Source: an uncultured bacterium
GTDB taxonomy: Bacteria > Desulfobacterota > Desulfovibrionia > Desulfovibrionales > Desulfovibrionaceae
Reading direction: 5' to 3'
Assembly: GCA_905215675.1 (NCBI GenBank)
Contig: CAJMRA010000173.1
Coordinates: 1-5,875, forward strand
DNA length: 5,875 nucleotides
Shown here: positions 1 through 5,829 of the stretch, in pieces
How the letters are laid out: every line of letters starts with the position of its first letter
How positions within the stretch are numbered: the stretch's first letter is position 1
The notes under the pieces: model-generated
Database searches by the model: none
Seen by the model: only the letters and a program-made list of their open reading frames with translations
Told to the model about the DNA's origin: nothing
Program-made: the position numbers and the translations under genes

Positions 1-24
1 GACCCCCTTTTCCAAAAGGGGGTC
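1..24 (-). terminator. Perfect hairpin, probable terminator of the AEC transporter gene
   Basis: The arms GACCCCCTTTT (1-11) and AAAAGGGGGTC (14-24) are perfectly complementary around a 2-nt centre. This gives an 11-bp dyad, realistically 10 bp with a 4-nt loop. It begins 28 nt after the stop codon of the leftward transporter gene, where an intrinsic terminator would be expected. The T-tract that should follow on the minus strand would lie outside the window, so it cannot be confirmed. On the plus strand the dyad is followed by a C-rich run and not by T's, so termination in that direction is less likely. Confidence 0.6.
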
Positions 25-52
25 TCCCTTCCCCCCGGACAAACTGCATACC

Positions 53-1036
53 CTAAAAATAGCCCAGATGCCGGAACATCCAGATAAAGCCCGTCAGCGT
101 GAACAGGCTCAGTCCGTTGGAAAGCACCGCCGTCATGGCGGCTTCCTCGGCGATGGCGCTGTACACGGCGGCCAGCACGGAGGCAATCAGGGCCGAACCG
201 GTGGCGCTGATCAGTACGCCGATGGCCGTCCAGAGCGGCGGCAGGCCGATGGTCTCCATGATGCCCCAGGCCAGCAGCGGCAGCAGAACCAGCTTGCAGA
301 GCAGCACCCACGCCTGCCGCAAAAAGGCATGCCCCTGCCCGCGGCGCGCCGCCAGCGCCATTTTCTGACGCAGATCAAAGCCCAGCGACAGCAGCATGCA
401 GGGCGCGGCCGTATTGCCGATGAGTTCGGCCACACGATCCAGCGGTCTCCAGAGACCGACGCCGGACAGGCTCAGAATCAGTCCCAGACCGGACATGAGC
501 AGCACCGAATTGCCCAGCAGCAGCGAGCGGCACAGACGCCAGAGGCGCGCGCCTCCCTTCTTGCCGTCCCAGGCCGTCACCCCCGCCAGTATATCCAGCC
601 GCGACTGGGCCAGAATCATGACGACATTGGGCGTCAGCGTCGCAAGACCGGCAATGAGCAGCGCCTCGTCGTTGCCGGGGAAGAGATTCGCCACGATGGG
701 CAGACCCACAAAGGCCGCATTGCAGGAGGAACATCCCAGCGCCACGATGGTGGCCGGGCCCTCGCCGCGACGGCAGATCAGCCGGTCGGCCCAGTAGCCG
801 ACAAAATATATGATCAGCGACGAGCCGAACATGCCCGTCCAGAAGGCCGGATAGGCAAGATCGGAAGGACGGGCCCCGGCCAGAATATGCAGAATCAGCG
901 CGGGCAGCGACAGTCGGAGAACCATCAGGCCCAGCACGTTGCCCGTCTGCTCCGGCAGCACGTCGCGATCGTGCAGCCAGGACCCCAGAAAAATCACCAG
1001 AAAAACCGGCAAAACCGCAAAAAACGCTTCAAACAT
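53..1036 (-). CDS. AEC-family (auxin efflux carrier-like) membrane permease
   Basis: The product is a 327-residue inner-membrane protein with about ten hydrophobic segments in two halves, the usual size and layout of the AEC transporter family. Two family-typical patches are visible. One is the N-A-A-F-V-G-L-P stretch at residues 106-113, in the first half. The other is the G-N-T-A-A-P...L-G-F-D-L stretch at about 207-222, which opens the second half. Bacterial members move small organic acids such as malate or malonate, or other anions. Nothing in the sequence or its neighbours identifies the substrate here. The start at 1036 begins a hydrophobic N-terminus typical of the family and has a purine-rich GAGGGAGA about 5 nt upstream as Shine-Dalgarno. 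It lies on the same strand as htpG but 395 nt downstream of it, behind terminator-like hairpins, so it probably has its own promoter. No frameshift or missing segment is apparent. Confidence 0.9.
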   Translation of the reverse strand: MFEAFFAVLPVFLVIFLGSWLHDRDVLPEQTGNVLGLMVLRLSLPALILHILAGARPSDLAYPAFWTGMFGSSLIIYFVGYWADRLICRRGEGPATIVALGCSSCNAAFVGLPIVANLFPGNDEALLIAGLATLTPNVVMILAQSRLDILAGVTAWDGKKGGARLWRLCRSLLLGNSVLLMSGLGLILSLSGVGLWRPLDRVAELIGNTAAPCMLLSLGFDLRQKMALAARRGQGHAFLRQAWVLLCKLVLLPLLAWGIMETIGLPPLWTAIGVLISATGSALIASVLAAVYSAIAEEAAMTAVLSNGLSLFTLTGFIWMFRHLGYF

Positions 1037-1121
1037 GACTTCTCCCTCGCGGGCCCATGCGCCTGTCCTGCGCAGTGGGCGCTGTCGGGCATGATGCTCT
1101 CCCGGACGACGGATGTCCAGA

Positions 1122-1151
1122 AAATATTGTTTGATTAACCAATCAATATTT
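1122..1151. promoter_or_regulatory. AT-rich palindrome upstream of the AEC gene, candidate operator/promoter
   Basis: This short AT-rich island in GC-rich DNA holds two nested dyads. AAATATTG (1122-1129) pairs with CAATATTT (1144-1151), and TTGATT (1131-1136) pairs with AATCAA (1141-1146) around the 4-nt centre AACC. It lies 86-115 nt upstream of the AEC start codon, where a promoter and regulator site are expected. The inner dyad resembles sites bound by dimeric helix-turn-helix regulators. It is not a canonical FNR site, because the TTGAT and ATCAA halves are 6 nt apart instead of 4. On the minus strand a weak TTGTAC / GTTAAT pair (18-nt spacer) could serve as -35/-10, with the -10 inside the dyad. 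That pairing is a guess. Confidence 0.4.
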
Positions 1152-1191
1152 AAGGACGTACAACGCCGCTCCGGCAGCGGGCAAAGGGAGC

Positions 1192-1236
1192 AAAAAGAGG
1201 GCGGCGCTGTGCCGCCGCCTCGCGTTTCGTCTTTTT
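1192..1236. terminator. GC-rich hairpin flanked by A and T runs, bidirectional terminator candidate
   Basis: Positions 1197-1206 pair with 1213-1221 through nine base pairs, with G1201 bulged and a 6-nt loop. Five A's (1192-1196) lie immediately to the left. Read on the minus strand, the hairpin is therefore followed directly by TTTTT, the arrangement of an intrinsic terminator for leftward transcription leaving htpG. Read on the plus strand, a T-run is also present at 1232-1236, but it is 10 nt beyond the stem, so that direction is weaker. The hairpin would insulate the AEC gene from htpG read-through. Confidence 0.5.
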
Positions 1237-1260
1237 CAAAGGCAAAAAGCTCTGAAAAAG
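1231..1260. repeat. Small inverted repeat (8-bp arms)
   Basis: CTTTTTCA (1231-1238) and TGAAAAAG (1253-1260) are perfect inverse complements separated by 14 nt. The stem is AT-rich and therefore weak. It adjoins the GC hairpin at 1197-1221, so the leftward htpG transcript would meet two stem-loops in succession. It may form part of the same termination or 3'-end structure, or part of a larger intergenic repeat. Confidence 0.4.
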
Positions 1261-1266
1261 CGCGCT

Positions 1267-1295
1267 GGGGAAGGGATGGGGCTTGGGGGGAAGGG
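1267..1295 (+). other. G-run tract with G-quadruplex potential
   Basis: The plus strand carries five consecutive G-runs of 4, 3, 4, 6 and 3 bases, separated by linkers of 2, 2, 3 and 2 nt. This satisfies the usual four-tract G-quadruplex pattern (runs of at least 3 G, loops of 1-7 nt). The decamer GGGGAAGGGA occurs twice in it (1267-1276 and 1287-1296). The tract overlaps the left arm of the 1283-1405 inverted repeat and is on the template strand for leftward read-through from htpG. Whether it folds in the cell is unknown. Confidence 0.5.
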
Positions 1296-1405
1296 AAACA
1301 CCTCTTGCGCCAGCAGCGACCGAAGGCGGCCGCAGGCCGTGCCCGTTGCGACGAAGGAAGCTACGGGCATCGACAGCAGAGATGAGGGGTTTCCCTTCCC
1401 CCCAA
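1283..1405. repeat. Long imperfect inverted repeat, intergenic
   Basis: The arms at 1283-1304 and 1384-1405 are inverse complements at 21 of 22 positions, with one A/C difference near the inner end. They enclose 79 nt. Inside is a second perfect dyad, TGCCCGT (1340-1346) with ACGGGCA (1363-1369), and a GC-palindromic patch with GCGGCCGC at 1326-1333. The whole could fold as a long stem with an internal hairpin in either strand's RNA or as a cruciform in DNA. It lies 27 nt beyond the htpG stop and has no convincing ORF. It could be a dispersed intergenic repeat, a miniature non-autonomous element, or a structured 3' region of the htpG mRNA. No target-site duplication was recognised. Confidence 0.6.
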
Positions 1406-1407
1406 TG

Positions 1408-1428
1408 GAATAAATCCAGCAAGCTGGA
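1408..1428 (-). terminator. Short hairpin just after htpG stop, weak terminator candidate
   Basis: On the minus strand, three nt after the htpG stop codon, TCCAGC-TT-GCTGGA forms a 6-bp dyad (1428-1415), realistically 5 bp with a 4-nt loop. It is followed by TTTATT. The placement and T-rich tail fit an intrinsic terminator, but the stem is short, so termination may be incomplete and depend on the stronger hairpin at 1197-1221. Confidence 0.35.
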
Positions 1429-1431
1429 GCG

Positions 1432-3357
1432 TTATATCTTACGGACTTCCGTATACCAGGCCGCCGCCTGTTCCATGAGGGCATTGGCGTGTCCGGCCAG
1501 CGCCTGCGGGTCCTTCACATAGCCTTCGCGCAGCAGGCAGCCCTCGAAGAGCAGCTCCGCCATTCCGGCAAGGGCCTTGTCCTGCGGATCGGCCTTGAAG
1601 ATGCGCAGCAGACTGCGCAGGAGCGGATGATCGCGGTTCAGTTCCAGCGTCTTGACCGGTATGGAATCGTCCTTGTGCATGGCGCGGAACAGCTTTTCCA
1701 TACTGGAGGTCATGCCGCCGTCAGGCGACACCAGCACGGCGGGGCTGTCGGCCAGACGGTGGGACACGCGCACGTCGGCGACGCGATCGCCCAGAATTTC
1801 CTTGATGCGCTTCATCAGCTCGTCAAAGGTCCGGCTGTCGTCCTCGGACAGGGGCGTCGCGGCGGGCGCGTCGTCTTCCTTGTCGGCAAAGGCGTCGAGG
1901 GCGTCGTCGGCTGCGTTTTCCACCGCCTTGAAGTTCCATTCCTTATAGACGCCCAGACCTTCCATAACGAATTCGTCCACGGGCTCGTACAGGAACAGCA
2001 CTTCGATACCCTTCTTGCGGAAGCGTTCCAGATGCGGGCTCAGACGGGCGGCTTCACGGTTGGGGGCCGAGAGATACCAGAAAGTCTTCTGCCCTTCGGG
2101 AGCGCGGCTCATATAGTCGTCAAGACCGGTCAGGGCGTCGCCGTCGTCCAGACGGGAGGAATTGAAGCGCATGAGCGCCGCCACCCGTTCGCGCTGGGCA
2201 AAGTCCTGATAGGAGAGCTTGAAAACCTTGCTGTGCAGCTTCCAGAAGCGTGCATAGACATCGGGACGATCGGCGGCCATCTTTTCCAGATGACTCAGCA
2301 TCTGCTTCGTGATGGTCTGGCTGATTTTCATCAGCACGCGATTTTCCTGCAAGGTTTCGCGCGAGATGTTGAGGGGCAGGTCCTCGGTATCGACCACGCC
2401 CTTGAGGAAGGCCAGCCAGTCGGGAATGACGTCCTTGTTGCGGTGCTGGATAAGCACGCGCCGGGCGTAGAGATCCAGACCCCAGAAATCCCTGTCCGCG
2501 CCGAAGAAGTCCTGCGCCGTCGCCGGGATGTACAGCAGGGCGTTGAACTGGACGGGCGCGTCCACGCTGATGTGCAGCACGTCCAGCGGATCGGCGGAAT
2601 CGTAGGTCAGGTGCTTGTAGAAGGCGTTATAGTCTTCCGGCTTGATGCTGCTTTTGGGTTCGCGCCACAGGGCGGGCTGGGTATTGACGCGCTCGCCGTC
2701 CACCAGCACGGGGAAGGGCACGAAAGCCGAATGCTTGCGGATGACGGATTGCACCCGGTAGGGTTCCAGAAATTCCGACGCGTCCTCCTTGAGGTGCGCC
2801 ACGATGACGGTCCCCCGCGCCGGTTCGGCGTCCGCGCATTCCTCCACGGTAAAGGTGCCGAGACCGTCGCTGCTCCAGCGCCAGGCGGCGGGATCGCCGT
2901 CGGCAAAGGCGGGACGCGACGTCACCTCGACCTTTTCGGCCACCATGAACACGGAATAGAAGCCCACCCCGAACCGGCCGATGATATTGGAGGCGTCGGC
3001 GGGTTCGCCGTCCTTGCCTTCCTGCGAGGACAGACCGGCGAGGAACTCTTCGGAGCCGGATTTGGCGATGGTGCCGAGGTTGTCCGCCAGTTCCTCGGGC
3101 GTCATGCCCACGCCGGTATCGGCGATGGTCAGGGTCCGGGCGTCCTTGTTCAGGGTGATGCGAATTTCCAGCGGCGTGTCCGGCAGGCGGGGCGTTTCGC
3201 CGCGATTGGCCCGATAGCGCAGTTTGTCCAGCGCGTCCGAGGCGTTGGAAATGAGTTCACGCAGAAAAATCTCCCTGTTGGTGTACAGAGAGTTTGTCAG
3301 GATATTCAGAACCTTTCGCACCTCGGCGCGAAATTCGCGTTGTTCGCTTCCAGGCAT
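1432..3357 (-). CDS. htpG: Molecular chaperone HtpG (bacterial Hsp90)
   Basis: This is a cytosolic ATP-dependent chaperone that, with DnaK, remodels client proteins, especially under heat or oxidative stress. At 641 residues it is close to the 624 of E. coli HtpG and covers the full family architecture. The N-terminal GHKL ATPase domain (about 1-215) has E34 and N38 within ELISNASDA, the D80-x-G82-x-G84 nucleotide motif, and the lid/glycine motif GRFGVGFYS at 127-135. The middle domain (about 230-490) has the catalytic-loop arginine R333 in LNISRETLQ, matching R336 of E. coli. The C-terminal dimerisation domain follows, with no MEEVD tail, as expected in bacteria. The start at 3357 aligns with known N-termini and has AGGAGG 10 nt upstream. 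An acidic, alanine-rich linker lies before the C-terminal domain. The gene is divergent from cydAB, and a TTGACA and a TATAAT lie upstream. All catalytic motifs are intact. Confidence 0.97.
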   Translation of the reverse strand: MPGSEQREFRAEVRKVLNILTNSLYTNREIFLRELISNASDALDKLRYRANRGETPRLPDTPLEIRITLNKDARTLTIADTGVGMTPEELADNLGTIAKSGSEEFLAGLSSQEGKDGEPADASNIIGRFGVGFYSVFMVAEKVEVTSRPAFADGDPAAWRWSSDGLGTFTVEECADAEPARGTVIVAHLKEDASEFLEPYRVQSVIRKHSAFVPFPVLVDGERVNTQPALWREPKSSIKPEDYNAFYKHLTYDSADPLDVLHISVDAPVQFNALLYIPATAQDFFGADRDFWGLDLYARRVLIQHRNKDVIPDWLAFLKGVVDTEDLPLNISRETLQENRVLMKISQTITKQMLSHLEKMAADRPDVYARFWKLHSKVFKLSYQDFAQRERVAALMRFNSSRLDDGDALTGLDDYMSRAPEGQKTFWYLSAPNREAARLSPHLERFRKKGIEVLFLYEPVDEFVMEGLGVYKEWNFKAVENAADDALDAFADKEDDAPAATPLSEDDSRTFDELMKRIKEILGDRVADVRVSHRLADSPAVLVSPDGGMTSSMEKLFRAMHKDDSIPVKTLELNRDHPLLRSLLRIFKADPQDKALAGMAELLFEGCLLREGYVKDPQALAGHANALMEQAAAWYTEVRKI

Positions 3358-3485
3358 GGGAAAAAATCCTCCTCACACAAGTATTTATTATAGATAATTA
3401 TTCCTATTGAGCTGTCAAGAGCCTGTTTTCTAAGGCTTGATTTTTGAATCCGTTGTAGCTAAGAGGCGGGGAGGAGGACGGCATT
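3358..3485. promoter_or_regulatory. Divergent htpG / cydAB promoter region
   Basis: This 128-nt AT-rich gap separates divergent start codons and must contain the transcription starts for both units. Toward htpG (minus strand) there is a perfect TTGACA (3418-3413) and a perfect TATAAT (3392-3387). They are 20 nt apart, longer than the optimal 17, so they may not belong to one promoter; a poorer -10 inside ATTATCTATA is the alternative. I found no CIRCE element and no sigma-32-type -10. Toward cydA, TTGATT (3437-3442) could be a -35, but no good -10 follows at normal spacing, so the cyd promoter is unassigned. I recognise no clear FNR, ArcA or Rex operator. Confidence 0.6.
3472..3477 (+). promoter_or_regulatory. 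Ribosome-binding site of cydA
   Basis: AGGAGG, within a longer purine tract (3461-3478), ends 8 nt before the ATG at 3486. It supports that start over the in-frame ATG at 3498, which lies 20 nt beyond the motif. Confidence 0.8.
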
Positions 3486-4796
3486 ATGGATGTCATCATG
3501 CTTTCGCGGCTACAATTTGCTGTAGCCGTTTTTTTCCACTTCATCTTTGTTCCGCTGACGCTGGGCCTGTCGCTGCTCATTGCGCTGATGGAAACCCGCT
3601 ACGTCATGACGGGCGATGAAGCCTGGCGCAAGCACGCCAAATTCTGGGGCAAACTCTTTCTCATCAACTTTACGCTGGGCGTCGTGACCGGTATCACGCT
3701 GGAATTCCAGTTCGGCACCAACTGGTCGCGCTATTCCGAATATGTCGGCGACATTTTCGGTTCCCTGCTGGCCATCGAAGCGACCGTGGCGTTCTTCCTG
3801 GAATCCACCTTCCTGGCCGTGTGGCATTTCGGCTGGGATCGCGTGGGCAAGAAGGTGCACCTGCTGAGCATCTGGCTTGTGGTTATCGCGGGCAACCTGT
3901 CCGCCCTGTGGATCATTCTCGCCAACGGCTTCATGCAGAATCCCCTGGGCTACGTGATCCGCAACGGCCGCGCCGAGCTGGACAACTTCCTGGCGGTCGT
4001 CGCCAACCCCTACGCCTGGGGCATGTACGCGCACACCCTGATTTCCGCGTGGCTGCTGTCCTGTTTCTTCGTGCTGGGCGTGTCCTCGTGGCATCTGCTG
4101 CGCAAGAGTCACGTGGACTTCTTCCGCCGCTCGTTCCGCATGGCCGCGCCCATCGCGCTGGTGCTCTCGCTGGCCCTGGCGCTGTCCGGCGACATTCAGG
4201 GCAAGAACGTGGCCGAACTCCAGCCCGCCAAGCTTGCCGCCATGGAAGCGCACTGGGAAACCTCCTCGAACGTGGGCTTCCCCATGCTGCTCGTGCCTGA
4301 CGAAGACAACGAAACCAACAGCGTGGAAAGCCTGACCATTCCCGGCCTCATGAGCTGGATCGCCTACGGCGACAGCAACGCCGAGATCAAGGGCCTCAAG
4401 GACTTCCCCAAGGAAGATCGTCCGCCGGTGACGCCCGTGTTCTGGGCCTTCCGCATCATGGTGGCCCTGGGCGTAATCTTCATCGTGCTGGCCGCTTCCG
4501 CCTGGTTGCAGCGCAAGCGCGACATGCCCTGCGGCGGCCTCATGAAGACGCTGGTATGGAGCATCCCCCTGCCCTACATCACCATCGCTCTCGGCTGGCT
4601 CGTGGCCGAAATGGGCCGCCAGCCCTGGATCGTCTATAACCTCATGCGCACCAGCGATGCCGCGTCGCCCGTGCCCGCCGACAACGTCATGTTCTCGCTG
4701 ATTGCCTTCATCGTGGTCTACGGCGTCCTCGGCCTGCTCGACATCTTCCTGCTGCGCAAATACGCCTGCAAGGGCCCCGAAGGTATGGAGGCGTAA
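3486..4796 (+). CDS. cydA: Cytochrome bd quinol oxidase subunit I (CydA), short Q-loop type
   Basis: This is the catalytic, haem-carrying subunit of the cytochrome bd oxygen reductase in the cytoplasmic membrane. It oxidises quinol and reduces O2 to water without pumping protons. Key residues align with E. coli CydA. H18 (E. coli H19) is a haem b595/d-site ligand. H183 and M325 (H186, M393) ligate haem b558. E98 and E106 (E99, E107) lie in the proton pathway. K249 and E254 (K252, E257) are in the quinol-binding region. W371, E375 and R378 sit in the conserved block ending GRQPW (377-381). About nine membrane segments are visible. At 436 residues, versus 522 in E. coli, it lacks the long insertion in the Q-loop (about 240-315), so it is the short-loop subtype. 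It is the first gene of the operon, with cydB 1 nt downstream. In anaerobes this enzyme serves oxygen scavenging and microaerobic respiration. Confidence 0.97.
   Translation: MDVIMLSRLQFAVAVFFHFIFVPLTLGLSLLIALMETRYVMTGDEAWRKHAKFWGKLFLINFTLGVVTGITLEFQFGTNWSRYSEYVGDIFGSLLAIEATVAFFLESTFLAVWHFGWDRVGKKVHLLSIWLVVIAGNLSALWIILANGFMQNPLGYVIRNGRAELDNFLAVVANPYAWGMYAHTLISAWLLSCFFVLGVSSWHLLRKSHVDFFRRSFRMAAPIALVLSLALALSGDIQGKNVAELQPAKLAAMEAHWETSSNVGFPMLLVPDEDNETNSVESLTIPGLMSWIAYGDSNAEIKGLKDFPKEDRPPVTPVFWAFRIMVALGVIFIVLAASAWLQRKRDMPCGGLMKTLVWSIPLPYITIALGWLVAEMGRQPWIVYNLMRTSDAASPVPADNVMFSLIAFIVVYGVLGLLDIFLLRKYACKGPEGMEA
4787..4791 (+). promoter_or_regulatory. Ribosome-binding site of cydB inside the end of cydA
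   Basis: GGAGG lies within the last codons of cydA and ends 6 nt before the ATG at 4798. It fixes that ATG as the cydB start, although the frame is open upstream to an ATG at 4702. The 32 extra residues would be Ser/Ala/Cys-rich, overlap cydA, and match no CydB N-terminus. The arrangement implies translational coupling. Confidence 0.85.
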
Positions 4797-4797
4797 C

Positions 4798-5829
4798 ATG
4801 GAAGCGTTGCAAATAACCTGGTTTATCCTCTGGGCCCTGCTCTGGGCCGTTTACTTCGTGCTGGACGGCTTCGATCTGGGCATCGGTTCGCTGCTGCCCT
4901 TCATGGCCGACAACGAAGAAGAACGGCGCATCATGTACAATGCCGCCGGTCCTTTCTGGGACGGCAATGAAGTGTGGCTGATTTCCGCCGGCGGCGTGAC
5001 CTTCGCGGCCTTCCCCAAGGTCTATGCCGTCATGTTCAGCGCCCTGTACGCGCCCCTGCTGGCCCTGCTCTTCGCCCTGATCTTCCGCGCGGTTTCCTTT
5101 GAATTCCGCAACAAGGTGGACAGCCCCGCATGGCGCGGCCTCTGGGACCTCGTGCACTTCATTTCCAATCTGGTGCCCTGCCTGCTGCTGGGCGTGGCCT
5201 TCGCCAATCTCTTCATGGGCATTCCGGTGGACGCCCAGGGCGTCTATCACGGCAATCTTGTCGCCCTGCTCAATCCCTACGGTCTGGCGGGCGGTATCTT
5301 CTTCCTGTGCATCTTCTGCCTGCACGGCTCGCTGTGGCTGGCCATCAAGAGTACCGGCGCTCTCAAGCAGCGCGCCATCGCCGCGTCCTGCCTGTTCTGG
5401 CCTATCGTGCTGATTCTGCTGGTGGCCTTCCTTGTGCTGACGGCCTTCTATACCAACCTGCTTGACAACTACCTGTCCGCCCCCGCTCTGCTGCTTCTGC
5501 CGATTGTGGCGCTGGTCGGCCTGCTGGGCGCGCGCCTCATGCTCTCCAAGGGCAAGCTCTGGCTTGCCTGGGGTTGCAGCGCCCTCTTCATCATCGGCGT
5601 GACCTTCTTCGGCGTCATGGGCATGTTCCCCGGCATGATCATCTCCTCGATGGATCCTGCCGCCACCCTGACGGCCTTCAACGCCTCTTCGTCCGAAAAG
5701 ACCCTGAAGATCATGCTCACCGTGGCGCTCATCATGGTGCCCATTGTGCTGCTCTATCAGATTTGGGTCTACAAGCTCTTCTCGCATGAGCTGACCGCCG
5801 AACATCTGGAAGACGATCACGCCTACTAG
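4798..5829 (+). CDS. cydB: Cytochrome bd quinol oxidase subunit II (CydB)
   Basis: This is the second integral-membrane subunit of the bd oxidase. It pairs with CydA, stabilises the haems and contributes to the proton path. The 343-residue product is shorter than E. coli CydB (379) but normal for operons with a short-loop CydA. Conserved family patches are present: VLDGFDLG (21-28) in the first membrane helix and GPFWDGNEVWL (51-61) at the start of the next. Further hydrophobic segments continue to the C-terminus, which ends in a short acidic, His-containing tail. The start at 4798 is set by the GGAGG in the end of cydA and by family alignment. It lies 1 nt after the cydA stop, so the two are co-transcribed. 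No cydX-type small subunit is visible in the 46 nt that remain after the stop, but the window ends too soon to exclude one. The cydDC assembly transporter genes are not present here. Confidence 0.97.
   Translation: MEALQITWFILWALLWAVYFVLDGFDLGIGSLLPFMADNEEERRIMYNAAGPFWDGNEVWLISAGGVTFAAFPKVYAVMFSALYAPLLALLFALIFRAVSFEFRNKVDSPAWRGLWDLVHFISNLVPCLLLGVAFANLFMGIPVDAQGVYHGNLVALLNPYGLAGGIFFLCIFCLHGSLWLAIKSTGALKQRAIAASCLFWPIVLILLVAFLVLTAFYTNLLDNYLSAPALLLLPIVALVGLLGARLMLSKGKLWLAWGCSALFIIGVTFFGVMGMFPGMIISSMDPAATLTAFNASSSEKTLKIMLTVALIMVPIVLLYQIWVYKLFSHELTAEHLEDDHAY

Noticed and set aside
68..1138. Long open frame antisense to the AEC transporter (356 codons)
   Set aside because: It is codon-aligned opposite a clear transporter gene. 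The predicted product is Gln/Arg/His-rich low-complexity sequence, typical of a shadow frame.
1113..1522. Small open frames in the htpG-AEC gap, some running into the htpG 3' end (1113-1385, 1150-1422, 1236-1484, 1283-1522)
   Set aside because: They overlap each other on both strands and run through inverted repeats and hairpins. Their products are Arg/Pro/Ser/Ala-rich with no recognisable domain, and no good ribosome-binding site was noticed.
1489..3393. Very long open frame antisense to htpG (634 codons)
   Set aside because: It is codon-for-codon opposite htpG. Such a frame stays open when the sense gene avoids TTA, CTA and TCA codons, as GC-rich genes do. The product is His/Gly/Gln-rich and resembles no family, and htpG carries all expected motifs.
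3393..3411. Possible Fur-box-like AT-rich stretch (GATAAT...) in the divergent promoter
   Set aside because: It matches the 19-bp Fur consensus at only about 11 positions by eye, little more than expected in AT-rich promoter DNA.
3437..3454. Possible FNR-type site upstream of cydA (TTGAT-TTTT-GAATC)
   Set aside because: Only the left half matches the FNR consensus; the right half should be ATCAA. The wider dyad is also imperfect.
4702..4797. Upstream extension of cydB to an ATG at 4702
   Set aside because: It would overlap cydA by 95 nt and add a Ser/Ala/Cys-rich segment unlike CydB. The ATG at 4798 has a well-placed GGAGG and matches family N-termini.
3510..5820. Long open frames antisense to cydA (3510-4799) and cydB (4708-5820)
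   Set aside because: Both are codon-aligned opposite well-supported cyd genes and give His/Gln/Glu-rich products without recognisable domains. They have the same codon-bias explanation as the other antisense frames.
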